Made by a program: the position numbers and the translations under genes
NCBI GenBank assembly: GCA_942491535.1
Contig: CALOBV010000026.1
Coordinates: 1 to 64,000 of the forward strand
DNA: 64,000 nt
Direction: 5' to 3'
Source of the DNA: JAUVKT01 sp942491535
GTDB taxonomy: Bacteria; Bacteroidota; Bacteroidia; Bacteroidales; VadinHA17
Notes under the pieces: generated by a model
What the model saw: the letters and a program-made list of their open reading frames with translations, nothing else
What the model was told of the DNA's origin: nothing
Database searches by the model: none
Shown here: positions 19,245 to 28,798 of the stretch, in pieces
Layout: each line of letters starts with the position of its first letter
Position numbering within the stretch: position 1 is the first letter of the stretch

Positions 19245-20081
19245 ATGCCCAACTTCCTCAGCAAGGCTTATCCCTTTAACTTCACTCGCAGAAGGAGGCT
19301 TCGCTTTGCTATATGGGGAGCAATTGGCTTCTTCCTCTTCATCCTTTTCTTTCAGCCCTTCGGAATAGAGCAAACCGACTTTAATAACTACATACTGCTT
19401 ATTGCAGGATTCGGTGGGATTGCCTTCATTACATATTGTCTTGTCCATATACCAGTACCATGGAACAGACTATCACTCAGGCTGGGTAGCTACAATCTGA
19501 ACGTATTACTTTTTTTTGAGCTATCGATCTGGGTTTTGAACACAGTTGCATTCACATTCTACCTGCGTTATGTGGCTCATATTAATTTGTCGATCTTTAT
19601 GGTTTTCAGGATCACCCTGATAACACTATTTCAGCTGATTATAAATATGCTTACTTATGAGCTGAATGACCTTAAACAAAAAATAGATATGGCAGATCAG
19701 ACTGGTGAACCTGACCGCTTAACAAGGGAAGAAAAAGATATAACACTTATTTTCACTCCCCAGGCAGGAACAGAGAAGCTAAAACTTAAGCTTGATGATC
19801 TGATTCTTCTAAGGTCGGCAGAAAACTACGTTGAGTTTTATTTCATGGAAGAAGGCAGCATGCAAAAAAAACTTCTTAGAACAACTCTCACAAAGGTAGA
19901 AGACCAGCTAGGGCAATACGATAATTTTATTCGTTGTCACAGAAACAGCATAGTAAATTTCAACTTTGTAAAAAGAATGCATCGTACCAGCGATGGATTC
20001 AGACTGGAGATGGAAGAGTACCACGAGAAAATTGCCGTCTCACGTCAGTACCTGCTCCAGGTAAAAAAGGCAGTTGAATAA
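19245..20081 (+). CDS. Membrane-anchored LytTR transcriptional regulator
   Basis: A 278-residue protein. The first ~145 residues contain four hydrophobic helices (around 22-40, 48-66, 85-105 and 115-135). A linker follows, and then a LytTR DNA-binding domain at about residues 175-275, with LRSAENYVEFYF, the basic RCHRNSIVNFNFV segment and the terminal VSRQYLLQVKKAV. This one-piece architecture, without a receiver domain, is frequent in Bacteroidota and may sense a membrane or small-molecule signal. It lies divergent from the serine hydrolase gene with a 99-base shared gap, so regulation of that hydrolase is a simple guess. No partner histidine kinase is adjacent. Confidence 0.88.
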   Translation: MPNFLSKAYPFNFTRRRRLRFAIWGAIGFFLFILFFQPFGIEQTDFNNYILLIAGFGGIAFITYCLVHIPVPWNRLSLRLGSYNLNVLLFFELSIWVLNTVAFTFYLRYVAHINLSIFMVFRITLITLFQLIINMLTYELNDLKQKIDMADQTGEPDRLTREEKDITLIFTPQAGTEKLKLKLDDLILLRSAENYVEFYFMEEGSMQKKLLRTTLTKVEDQLGQYDNFIRCHRNSIVNFNFVKRMHRTSDGFRLEMEEYHEKIAVSRQYLLQVKKAVE

Positions 20082-20228
20082 GCATATTGACGAATGCAAT
20101 TCGTCACTGACGACTAATATCTATCACAAAACTCACCCTTTAAGCATCAAAATCCGGGCATTTATCACATGATTTTTTCATTTAAGTCGTGCTTAAATAA
20201 TTTAGCATCAACATTTAAATGAAAAGAT

Positions 20229-21713
20229 ATGAAAATCCTACTTGTTAACCCAAAGATACCCGATACATACTGGAGCTTTAAGCACGCTATTAAATTTATC
20301 TCGAAGAAATCGGCCAGTCTGCCACTGGGCCTGATAACCATATCAGCCATGCTTCCTGAAGAATGGGAAAAGAAAATTATTGATATGAATATTGAGCCTC
20401 TTAAGAATAGAGATATCATATGGGCAGATTATGTATATATAACTGCTATGTCAGTGCAGTCTGAATCTGTCGATGAAGTAATAGGGCGGGTACAGCATAT
20501 GGGCAAAAAGGTTGTTGCCGGCGGGCCACATTTTACAGGCAACCCTGAAAATTACAATCATGTTGAGCACCTTATCCTTAATGAAGCCGAAATAACCTTT
20601 CCGCGTTTCCTCGCGGGACTGGAAGAATGCTGGCCAATGAGGGTTTACAGAACAGATGAATTTGCCGACATGAGCACTTCCCCCATACCTGATTACCATC
20701 TTCTTAACTGGAAAAAATATGCTTCGCTCTCCATACAGTACTCACGTGGCTGCCCTCACGATTGTGAGTTCTGCGAAATTACAGCCCTGCTGGGCAGAAA
20801 GGTAAGGACAAAAGATTCGGCCCAGATAATACTGGAGCTGGATAATATATACAAAACAGGCTACAGGGGAGGCGTATTTTTTGTTGATGATAATTTTATT
20901 GGAAACAAAAAGAAACTGAAGCAAGACCTGCTCCCAAAAATGATTCAATGGAACAAGATCCATAATACCCCATTTACATTCAATACCGAAGCTTCTATTG
21001 ACCTGGCTGACGATATAGAATTAATGGAGATGATGACTAAGGCAGGTTTTATACAGGTTTTTGTGGGCATCGAAACGCCTGATATTGATAGTCTGAAAGA
21101 ATGCAATAAGCGCCTTAATTTAGAGAGGGATCTGGTAGATAGTGTCAGGCTGATCCAGGCATATGGCATAGAGGTAACAGCAGGTTTTATAGTAGGTTTT
21201 GATAACGATAAGAAAAATATTTTCAAAAAGCAGGTGGAATTTATTGAAAAGAGTGGAATAATTACTGCCATGGTAGGTTTACTTAATGCCCCCAGCCGTA
21301 CAAAGCTTTATAAGAGGTTATCGGATGAAGGGCGAATTATTGGTATTAACGATGGCAATAATACAAGCGACATCATGAACTTTGTGCCGGTAATGGACAA
21401 GGAAACTCTTGTTAAAGGTTATCATTCCATACTGGAAAGTATATATTCTGCTAAGGCCTACACCAGGAGAGTGATATCATTTATTAAAGATTATACTCCA
21501 GGTATGGAACGCCGGCCGGGTGTTACCTTTGAAAAAATTGGTGCCCTTGTTAAGTCAATCTGGATACTTGGTCTTATAAGCCGCGACAGAAACAGCTTCT
21601 GGAAACTTCTCTTCTGGAGCCTTTTTAACCGACCGGAGATGCTTACACATGCGGTTACATACCATATTTATGGTTACCACTTCCGTAAAGTATTTGGGAT
21701 AAGAAGTAATTAG
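20229..21713 (+). CDS. B12-binding-domain radical SAM protein
   Basis: A 494-residue protein. Residues 1-140 form a cobalamin-binding-like Rossmann domain (MKILLVNPK start, VVAGGPHFTG near 96-104) that lacks an obvious DxHxxG cobalamin lower-ligand motif. The radical SAM domain follows with Cys175, Cys179 and Cys182 (CPHDCEFC), then FVDDNFIGNKK and a DUF4070-like C-terminal region (ITAMVGLLNAPSRTKLYKRL). The family includes hopanoid-related and other lipid- or cofactor-modifying enzymes. The acyl-ACP thioesterase and UPF0316 genes follow in the same direction, so a lipid-related role is possible but not shown. The gene is intact. Confidence 0.87.
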   Translation: MKILLVNPKIPDTYWSFKHAIKFISKKSASLPLGLITISAMLPEEWEKKIIDMNIEPLKNRDIIWADYVYITAMSVQSESVDEVIGRVQHMGKKVVAGGPHFTGNPENYNHVEHLILNEAEITFPRFLAGLEECWPMRVYRTDEFADMSTSPIPDYHLLNWKKYASLSIQYSRGCPHDCEFCEITALLGRKVRTKDSAQIILELDNIYKTGYRGGVFFVDDNFIGNKKKLKQDLLPKMIQWNKIHNTPFTFNTEASIDLADDIELMEMMTKAGFIQVFVGIETPDIDSLKECNKRLNLERDLVDSVRLIQAYGIEVTAGFIVGFDNDKKNIFKKQVEFIEKSGIITAMVGLLNAPSRTKLYKRLSDEGRIIGINDGNNTSDIMNFVPVMDKETLVKGYHSILESIYSAKAYTRRVISFIKDYTPGMERRPGVTFEKIGALVKSIWILGLISRDRNSFWKLLFWSLFNRPEMLTHAVTYHIYGYHFRKVFGIRSN

Positions 21714-21782
21714 AGCGAGCAAAAAGTTGGAGGATCTCCTTGTATCCCAGGGCAAATAATCAATCAATAAAACAAACTGCAA

Positions 21783-22532
21783 TTGAAAAATTATTTTGAT
21801 AAAGAATTTGAGCTAAGGTATTTCGAAATGGACGCTTATGGACAGGCTTCATCGACAAGTATGCTAACTTTACTGGAAGAGACCGCTGCCTCTCATTGCC
21901 ATTCTATTAATCATAGTTTATATGACCTCCAAAAACAAAATATCGGATGGGTTCTGCTTTCCGGAGTAATGACAATTGACCGCTATCCTGCTTATAATGA
22001 AAAAATAATCATCAGGACATGGCTTTCTGATTATTCAATGGTTAAGGGAATCAGGGAGAATATTATTTATGATGAGAAAATGAATATTATAGGAAAATCA
22101 AAAGGACTCTGGCTTTTCTATGATATTAAGAGGAGGAGACCTATAGAGATCTTTGATTCAATTATAGAAGGATGGTCTTTCTGCAGTGACGAAAGTATAG
22201 AACACAATATTAAAAATAAAATTTTACCACTTGAATCATCCTTACCTGTCAATGAGTTTAAAGTCAACAGGTATGATGTCGACACAAACCTGCATCTTAA
22301 TAATATAAGATACATGCAATGGTTATCGGAGTCATTACCAGAAGAAATTACTGATAATTATTATTTACACTCTATTGATGGGCGGTTTATTTCAGAGGCT
22401 CAATATGGTGATACAATAATCTCATTTACTGAAAGAGATATTTATGAGAACTCTTTTATCCATACCATGAAGACACGGAAAGACAACAAAGTTTGCGCAA
22501 CTGCCAAAACATTGTGGAAAAAGAGAAATTAA
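21783..22532 (+). CDS. Acyl-ACP thioesterase
   Basis: A 249-residue protein of the FatA/FatB-like double hot-dog family. The catalytic region is VDTNLHLNNIRYMQWL, with Asn169 and His171 of the NxHxNNxxY signature. The N-terminal half has FEMDAYGQASSTSML and an IIIRTW strand typical of the family. It cleaves acyl-ACP to free fatty acid in the cytoplasm. No ATG fits the start: the first usable codon in frame is TTG at 21783, with CTG at 21777 as an alternative, after a stop at 21768. Length is normal. It lies 70 bases after the radical SAM gene and 34 before the UPF0316 gene. Confidence 0.9.
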   Translation: MKNYFDKEFELRYFEMDAYGQASSTSMLTLLEETAASHCHSINHSLYDLQKQNIGWVLLSGVMTIDRYPAYNEKIIIRTWLSDYSMVKGIRENIIYDEKMNIIGKSKGLWLFYDIKRRRPIEIFDSIIEGWSFCSDESIEHNIKNKILPLESSLPVNEFKVNRYDVDTNLHLNNIRYMQWLSESLPEEITDNYYLHSIDGRFISEAQYGDTIISFTERDIYENSFIHTMKTRKDNKVCATAKTLWKKRN

Positions 22533-22566
22533 ACACTTACTTTGCATTACCTAAAATTATTATGTA

Positions 22567-23127
22567 ATGCATCTCTATTTTATCGAATTCAACTGGTTTG
22601 ATATTGTCTTACTTCCCTTAATGATCTTCTTTGCCCGTATTATGGACGTCTCGATCGGGACAGTCAGAATAATACTGGTAGCCAAAGGATATAAAAAGTA
22701 TGCCCCACTGGCTGGGTTCTTTGAGGTTCTTATATGGATTATTGCTATTACAAGAATAGTAGAAAACCTCGATAACTGGATCTGCTATATAGCTTATGCC
22801 GCAGGCTTTGCATCAGGTAACTATATAGGCATGATAATAGAGGAGCGTCTTGCCCTGGGCTATGAGATGGTAAGGATTATTACTAAAAAAGAAGCCGGTA
22901 ATCTTATTAATGAACTTCGGGATAAGGGATATGGAACTACAGCCGTTGAGGCAAAAGGAAATATTGGCGATGTTGCCGTAATATACGTTATTGTCAGCCG
23001 GAAAAAGCTTAAAGAGGTAATCGACCTGATTTTTCATTTTAACCCAAATGCACTGTACACGATTGAAGACATAAGGTACGTAAGCAAGGATGTCTTTTTC
23101 AACACCTCCATCCTGAAGAAAAAGTGA
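22567..23127 (+). CDS. UPF0316 family membrane protein (DUF5698 + DUF2179)
   Basis: A 186-residue protein with three hydrophobic segments in the first half (near 12-32, 48-66 and 70-90) carrying the RIMDVSIGTVRIILVAKGYKK signature (split here from residues 25 to 45), followed by a soluble DUF2179 domain (about 100-180) with GYGTTAVEAKGNIGDV. Proteins of this kind occur widely and have no proven function; the DUF2179 part resembles a small ligand-binding domain. It begins 34 bases after the acyl-ACP thioesterase, so co-transcription is likely. The gene is intact. Confidence 0.87.
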   Translation: MHLYFIEFNWFDIVLLPLMIFFARIMDVSIGTVRIILVAKGYKKYAPLAGFFEVLIWIIAITRIVENLDNWICYIAYAAGFASGNYIGMIIEERLALGYEMVRIITKKEAGNLINELRDKGYGTTAVEAKGNIGDVAVIYVIVSRKKLKEVIDLIFHFNPNALYTIEDIRYVSKDVFFNTSILKKK

Positions 23128-23259
23128 GCTCAGATTAAGGTTTAAACTCTTCCCATTAGTCATTTCCTACCTGCCACAGGGCAGATGTTTTAAGTCTCCT
23201 TTGTCCGCTTTCCTTTATTATTTTCCTTACCTTTATAAATCAACCATACAAGCCACACG

Positions 23260-24039
23260 ATGCGTATTTCAATTCTTACCGAAAACAGTCCCGGGACCTA
23301 TACCCAGGCTGAACATGGATTATCCTATCTTATTGAGTACGATTCAAAGAAGATTCTTTTTGATACCGGACAGTCGGAGCTCTTCCTGCAGAATGCACAG
23401 ATAATGAATATCGACCTTGGAGATATTGACCTTATAGTGTTAAGTCACGGTCACTACGACCATGGCAACGGTCTGAGGTTCCTTGAGAGGGGTAAATTGC
23501 TCTGTCACCCCGATTGTTTTGTTAAACGCTATGGTAATAAGGGCGAAAAATATATAGGTCTGGAGGAGACGAAAAAAGAATTGCTCGACAGATTTGAGCT
23601 TATCTGCAGCTCTGATGCCTACAGAATAAGCGAAAAGATATATTTTCTTGGGGGCATACCTCGTAATTCTGAATATGAATCACGCACCACAGGCTTCACC
23701 TTCGAAGACGGCAAGCCTGACTTTGTGGCCGACGACAGTGCACTGAGCCTGGTAATGGATAAGGGACTGTTTATTGTTACCGGCTGCGGTCATTCAGGAG
23801 TAATAAACACCTTTGAACGGGCAAAGCAGGCAAGCGGAGTTGATAAGCTCTATGGTATAATTGGAGGCTTTCACTTAAAGGAAAATAACCGCCAGACAAA
23901 GGAAACTATCAGCTACCTCAAAGATAATAAGGTACAACATGTTTACCCATCCCACTGCACAGCATTGCCAGCCCTTTGTGCCTTCCATGGGGAGTACGGA
24001 ACAAAACCACCCAAAACAGGTGATATACTGGAATTTTAA
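23260..24039 (+). CDS. MBL-fold metallo-hydrolase
   Basis: A 259-residue metallo-beta-lactamase-fold protein. The zinc motif HGHYDHG is at residues 63-69, followed by GCGHSGVINT near 175 and GGFHL near 203, and PSHCTA close to the C-terminus. The layout (long middle segment and CGHSG) resembles the group annotated as dihydropterin-ribofuranosyl-aminobenzene phosphate synthase-like hydrolases. The substrate is unknown. A racemase gene follows after 16 bases, so an operon running through 25701 is likely. Confidence 0.87.
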   Translation: MRISILTENSPGTYTQAEHGLSYLIEYDSKKILFDTGQSELFLQNAQIMNIDLGDIDLIVLSHGHYDHGNGLRFLERGKLLCHPDCFVKRYGNKGEKYIGLEETKKELLDRFELICSSDAYRISEKIYFLGGIPRNSEYESRTTGFTFEDGKPDFVADDSALSLVMDKGLFIVTGCGHSGVINTFERAKQASGVDKLYGIIGGFHLKENNRQTKETISYLKDNKVQHVYPSHCTALPALCAFHGEYGTKPPKTGDILEF

Positions 24040-24055
24040 GGTAACAAAGTAATAA

Positions 24056-24751
24056 ATGAAAATACTTGGACTGATAGGAGGAACATCATGGCATTCAACA
24101 ATTGAATACTACAGGTATATTAATCAATATGTAAATAACTATTATGGCGATAATACCAACCCTCCATTACTGGTATATACCCTCAACCAGTCGCTTATCC
24201 ATAAACATCAGGTAGAATCTGACTGGAAGGCAATAGCAAAGATGCTTCTCCATGCCGGCAGGAGTCTTACAGATGCAGGGGCAGAGATGCTGATGTTTTG
24301 TGCTAATACTCCTCATAAGGTATATGATGATGTAGTACAGGAAATTAATACACCCATCCTGCATATAGCAGATGCCACAGCAAAGGCTATTAGCTTAAAA
24401 GGCATTAGTAAGGTTGGTTTTTTAGGCACAAAATATACAATGATTGAGAATTTTATTACTCAAAAAATAGCCAACAATAACATAGAGGTACTTACACCTG
24501 AAGGCAAGGAAAACATAGATGAATTACATCGGATAATACAAAAAGAGCTGACCTATGGCAATATTGTTGACCGGTCAAAAAGTTATGTATTAGATATTAT
24601 TGGCTCCATGGCAGATAAGGGTGCTGAGGGTATTGTATTAGGCTGCACCGAATTTCCGCTGATGATTAAGGAGGAAGATCTTGAGATTGCTGTTTTCAAT
24701 ACCAGTAAGATTCATGCCGAAGCAGGAGCAGAATATATTCTGAGTCTCTAA
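24056..24751 (+). CDS. Aspartate/glutamate racemase family protein
   Basis: A 231-residue protein with the two catalytic cysteines of the cofactor-independent Asp/Glu racemase family: Cys82 in FCANTPH and Cys197 in LGCTEF. It starts with the typical LGLIGGTSWHST segment. The enzyme deprotonates the alpha carbon and reprotonates from the other side, giving D-amino acids or allowing their use. The amide-binding segment NQSLIH suggests aspartate-type substrates, but this is weak. It is 16 bases downstream of the metallo-hydrolase and followed by an AhpD-like gene. Confidence 0.88.
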   Translation: MKILGLIGGTSWHSTIEYYRYINQYVNNYYGDNTNPPLLVYTLNQSLIHKHQVESDWKAIAKMLLHAGRSLTDAGAEMLMFCANTPHKVYDDVVQEINTPILHIADATAKAISLKGISKVGFLGTKYTMIENFITQKIANNNIEVLTPEGKENIDELHRIIQKELTYGNIVDRSKSYVLDIIGSMADKGAEGIVLGCTEFPLMIKEEDLEIAVFNTSKIHAEAGAEYILSL

Positions 24752-24806
24752 GGCACAATAAAAACGATACGGCAGGGTTTTTGCGTATACCGCCATATGA
24801 AAATAA

Positions 24807-25451
24807 ATGATGGGAAAGAATATTGTAGTACTGAGATCCATTGGCTCAATAGTTAAGTTTAAACGAAAGTTTAATCTATGGGAACTATACAGAGCCTTTG
24901 TTTTCGTTCCCGGAGCACTGGTAAAACTAATTGGCAATAGCAAGAGCAAGCTAATAGATAAGCAATTTATAGAACGCATACAGCTGGCAATAACCGAGGT
25001 TAATGGCTGTGCTGTCTGCTCATATCAACACACGAAAATGGCTCTTCAGCAAGGTATGAGCAATGAAGAAATAGCAAGCTTCTTAGCCGGTGACGGAAAA
25101 CATATCAGGCCTGAAGAAGCCAAAGCTATAATGTTTGCCCAACACTTTGCCGATTCGAAGGGTGTTCCCGGAAAAGATGCTTATGACTCAATTGTTAATG
25201 AATATGGCCGTAAAAAAGCACCTATAATACTCTCTGCATCACAGCTTATTATGGCAGGTAATGTATATGGTATTCCCTTTAGTGCATTTCTATCAAGGCT
25301 CAGGGGAAAAGCATATAAAGACAGTTCATTGTTTTACGAACTGGGAATGGAAATATCAGGACTTATTATATTGCCTCTGGCAACACTTCATGGATTACTA
25401 AGGATATGGCTTGGCTTCCCTAATATAAGATTTAACCTTACCATAACTTAG
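24807..25451 (+). CDS. Carboxymuconolactone decarboxylase / AhpD-like protein
   Basis: A 214-residue protein. The central AhpD-like helical domain has Cys68, Cys71 and His75 (CAVCSYQH), the redox and proton-relay residues of alkylhydroperoxidase D-type enzymes, followed by MSNEEIASFLAG. The C-terminal 40 residues are more hydrophobic. AhpD-type proteins reduce peroxides with thiols or serve as decarboxylases; the CxxC pair favours the thiol role. It is followed four bases later by the DUF2007 gene. Confidence 0.85.
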   Translation: MMGKNIVVLRSIGSIVKFKRKFNLWELYRAFVFVPGALVKLIGNSKSKLIDKQFIERIQLAITEVNGCAVCSYQHTKMALQQGMSNEEIASFLAGDGKHIRPEEAKAIMFAQHFADSKGVPGKDAYDSIVNEYGRKKAPIILSASQLIMAGNVYGIPFSAFLSRLRGKAYKDSSLFYELGMEISGLIILPLATLHGLLRIWLGFPNIRFNLTIT

Positions 25452-25455
25452 TCAG

Positions 25456-25701
25456 ATGAAGGACGACTGCATCAAAAGAGATAAGGAGAGAATGATAAGA
25501 ATTTTCTCCGGAACAATGTGGGAAGCAGAGATTGTAAGAAGCTTACTGCAAATGGCAGACATCGATTCATTCCTGAAAAACACAACTATTAACTCCTATG
25601 CCTTTGAACCAATAAGTTCAGAAGGAGTAAAGGTGATGATCTCAGAATCAGATCTTCAGATTGCACAGGAAATAGTAGACGAGTACAATAAAAACAAATA
25701 A
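25456..25701 (+). CDS. DUF2007 (putative signal-transducing) small protein
   Basis: An 81-residue soluble protein. From residue 13 it matches the DUF2007 pattern: IRIFSGTMWEAEIVRSLLQ, a central GVKVMISESDL strand and a final helix AQEIVDEYNK. The domain is often described as signal transducing but has no proven role. It starts four bases after the AhpD-like gene, suggesting translational coupling, and ends the run of genes that begins at 23260. Confidence 0.82.
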   Translation: MKDDCIKRDKERMIRIFSGTMWEAEIVRSLLQMADIDSFLKNTTINSYAFEPISSEGVKVMISESDLQIAQEIVDEYNKNK

Positions 25702-25809
25702 TCTCCTTGATCATCCATACTCCATAAACCCAACACGCATCTAACTTCTACTCTCTTCGTCCTCCAAAAACAAAAAATTTGCATATTTCAGAAATATGCT
25801 ATTACTTTA

Positions 25810-25829
25810 CATACCTAACGGTAGGTATT
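25810..25829. promoter_or_regulatory. TetR-type operator palindrome, copy 1 (upstream of tetR)
   Basis: CATACCT-AACGGT-AGGTATT, an imperfect palindrome 16 bases before the regulator ATG. It shares its half-sites and GGTAGGTAT with the copy at 26461, so it is the probable autoregulatory site. Confidence 0.75.
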
Positions 25830-25845
25830 TAACTATTAAACAAAC

Positions 25846-26443
25846 ATGAATACAAAGGATAAAATACTCCAGGTAGCACTTAACCTGTTTTTACAAAAGG
25901 GATATAAAGAAGTATCGCTTAAAGAAATTGTGGATGCCGTAGGATTAACCAAGGGTGCATTTTATCACTATTTTACAGGCAAAGAGCAATTATTCAGGCA
26001 AATAGTTCAAATATTTCTGCTCGAAGGAGGAGATAAAGTTTATGAAGGTTGGTCAAAAGACAACCTTAAACAATTTATGGTTAGTTATCTCGAGCGTTAT
26101 AGTGTCCTTTATGGATAAAGTGCAGCAGGAAATGTATGATGGCAACGATAAAATGGGAATATCTTTTTCAAATGGCTTTTGATGGACTACGTTTGTTTGC
26201 TGATTTTCCTGAAAAAGTAAGAATAATCCATGAAAAAGAAAGAAATGCTGGATTGAAGTCATTAAGAATGCCAAGAAAAGCGGCGAAATAGACACACATA
26301 TCAGTGATAAACAATTGGCTCGCATGTTTATCGGTGTTAATGACGGTCTTGGTATGCAGCTGATGCTGGAAGGGCGATATGAAGATATACAGGGTGAGAT
26401 ATTTAACCTGTGGAATGCTATTTACAATCTTATTAAAACATAA
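25846..26443 (+). pseudogene. TetR/AcrR family regulator, C-terminal half frameshifted
   Basis: The first 85 residues are intact and contain the TetR helix-turn-helix: DKILQVALNLFLQKGY then VSLKEIVDAVGLTKGAFYHYF. After SYLERYSV the frame breaks near 26105 (a CCTTTA run), and the rest can be read in other frames: FMDKVQQEMYDGNDKMG, then FADFPEKVRIIHEKERN, then SGEIDTHISDKQLARMFIGV, ending NAIYNLIKT with TAA at 26441-26443. Restored length is about 197 residues, normal for the family. The flanking palindromes at 25810 and 26461 and the efflux genes downstream point to a local repressor of RND efflux, released by a ligand bound to the C-terminal domain. Confidence 0.85.
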
Positions 26444-26460
26444 ATTTTTTTAACTGATAA

Positions 26461-26480
26461 CATACCTTCCGGTAGGTATG
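26461..26480. promoter_or_regulatory. TetR-type operator palindrome, copy 2 (upstream of efflux operon)
   Basis: CATACCT-TCCGGT-AGGTATG, symmetric in all seven bases of each half, 20 bases before the outer-membrane factor gene. It matches copy 1 in 17 of 20 positions. Binding here would repress the efflux operon. Confidence 0.8.
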
Positions 26481-26499
26481 TTATAATAATTACTACAAT

Positions 26500-27764
26500 A
26501 TGAAAACACTAATATTTACTATTGCTATAAGCCTTGCGGTGCAATTACACGGCTCAAAACCGGCCGATACCTGTTGCTGGATGAAGTGTGGTTGGCTCTT
26601 GAAAACAATCATAGTATACAGATTGCTGATTGGAACAGCAAAAAGAGTTTTTCAGCAAAAAGAAAACAAAAGCCGATTGTGCCTCAGGTTGAGGCTTACA
26701 GCACACTTTCATACTACTATGCCATTCCGAAAATGGTGATACCAGGCGAAATTATCGGGCAACAAGGCAGTATACCGGTTGAGTTTGGTACCAAATACGA
26801 TTGGAACACCGGGCTGATGTTCAGTCAGCTAATATATAATCAAAGCTATTTTACCGGTCTTACCCTGATCTCGGAAATGATCAAACTGCACGAGCTAAAT
26901 ACTAAATTGAGAAAAGAAGAGCTTGTTTTTCAGGTGTCGCAACTTTACTGTTTATGCCAAACCCTTGAAATACAAGTGGTTGAATGGACAGTACTATTGC
27001 CAACCTGCAAAAGCTAAAAGCACTTGTAGAACTGCAAAAGATCAAATGGCATGGCACGGCATCTGATGTGAACGTTTGAATTGATATAAACAAGGTGAAA
27101 ATGAGAAACAAAACTTGCAGAACATTACGAACAACATTGAATTTGCTGAAGTTGCTCACGGGACAAAGTATGGAATCGAGCTGCTCTTGTCTCAAAATAT
27201 TATTAGATAAGAAATGTAGCTGTGTGAAAATACGATACGCAGAACAGAACTGAATTATGAACAGAAGGAAAAAGCAGTTGCAATACATCGAAAAACATAT
27301 ATTTACCTACTCTATGGTTTTGGCAGCATTATATCAGGGAATGCGGATGAATTTGATTTTTTCGATGGGGCGACGACCGTTTCTACAAGTCTGGCATTGT
27401 GGGTTTGCAAATGAATATACCGGTTTTCGAGGTTTGCAAGACGAATCGTGTAAAAAAGCAGGAAATTGAACTAAAGAAAGTGCAAACCCGGTTACACAAA
27501 CCGAACTGCTCGATGCCAAAGAAAAGCTAGAAGCATGGCAAAACTACCAAAACAGCCTGCAGGAGTTTTCATTCTGAAGGATAATGTAAAATTGCCGAAC
27601 GATTTATCAGGCAAACCTACTCGGTTACAGCAGCAAGTGGTTGGCTTACTGATTTAATTCTTTCAGAAAATCAGCTTACCGAATGCATTGTAAGCTCCCA
27701 TAATGCAATGTTTAAAGTAAAAAGTGCAGAACTGAAACTGAAAAAACTTTACGGAACCTTATAA
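26500..27764 (+). pseudogene. TolC-like outer-membrane efflux protein, multiply frameshifted
   Basis: The frame from 26500 opens with a signal peptide (MKTLIFTIAISLAVQ) and then shifts. The next frame gives LDEVWLALENNHSIQIADWN, the first helix of TolC-family proteins, and PQVEAYSTLSYYYAIPK. Further pieces (QGSIPVEFGTKYDWNTGL, QLIYNQSYFTG) are also typical of the family. From about 27000 to the end at 27764 only short fragments can be read, ending KLKKLYGTL. Total length is about 421 codons, slightly short for TolC proteins. It would form the outer-membrane channel of the tripartite pump encoded with the adaptor and RND genes that follow. Confidence 0.75.
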
Positions 27765-27789
27765 ATATGTAATACTAAATAATACGATC

Positions 27790-28783
27790 ATGAAAATATT
27801 AAAAAAAATAGCAATATTACTTCCCGCTATACTACTGCATTGTTGCATTTCGTTTGATTTCGACTAAAGCCGAACTGATGGCAATTGCAGAAGATGACCG
27901 AATACAACGAGATGTACCAGTAAAAATTACGGCCTCCAAACAAAAGGTCGCTTTCGATTGCGAAAGGTGTTTCGTGCAGCAGGAGTTGATGTAGTATCTG
28001 AAACGCAGGGTAATGTATTGAAGGTACATGCCGATATCGGCGATTTGTAAAGCGGACAAACATGGTTACTGTTGAAAAAGGTTGCTGCCGGCAGTAGGAA
28101 TGGCAAAGCTAACCTTGAAAATGCGAAGCTGATCTGAAACGTTTGAAAATCTGGCGCCGGCGATGCGTTACCCAACGGCAGTACGAAAGCATAAACTGAC
28201 TCCAAAATGCTAACCATCAGCAATCGAAAAACAATGAGAATATGATGGCCCTGTAAGTGGTTTTGTAACCGTCGAAATGTGGAATTAGGGAGTTTTATTA
28301 TCCCGGGAGCTTCACTGATCACTATTTCGCAGCAAAGCGAATTGCAATTTGTGGTGCAAATGTCGGAAACGATATTCTGAAAGTTCAAAAGGGCGAAGGC
28401 CGAAATTCAACCATCGGTATTGAAGACAAAGCTTACAGGGTGGTAAACGAGATTGCCGTAAACAATTCATTGTCGGGCCGCTACGATGTATTTATCACTC
28501 TCTTCAACCCTCCCGCCTCCATTAAACCAGGTATGTGCGGCAAAGCAATTTTCAACTTTCAGTCAGAAAATAAGGAAATTATTATACCCCGCAGATGCCT
28601 GGTCGGCAGCATTATAAACCCTCATCTATTCGTGGTTCGTCACGATAGCGTAACAAAAGAATCCGTTTCTGCCACTAGTTTAAACGAATATGAAGTATGA
28701 TACACTCGGGATATTCGAGGGGATAAGATTGTGGTTGCCGGGCAGATTAATGGAGAAGGGAGAGGGTGGATATTAAAAATTAA
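27790..28783 (+). pseudogene. RND efflux periplasmic adaptor (HlyD/AcrA type), multiply frameshifted
   Basis: ATG at 27790 gives MKILKKIAILLPAILL, a signal or anchor segment, then fragments in several frames. Recognisable adaptor segments include EAQGN-like and LKVHADIGDL pieces in the first half and VNEIAVNNSLSGRYDVFITL then PGMCGKAIFNF and IIIPRRCLVGSI in the last ORF (to about 28700), which correspond to the C-terminal barrel and membrane-proximal domains. The end, VDIKN then TAA at 28781-28783, lies 15 bases before the pump gene. About 330 codons remain, a little short for the family. Position between TolC and RND genes supports the call. Confidence 0.72.
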
Positions 28784-28798
28784 GAAAAATCAAAAGCC

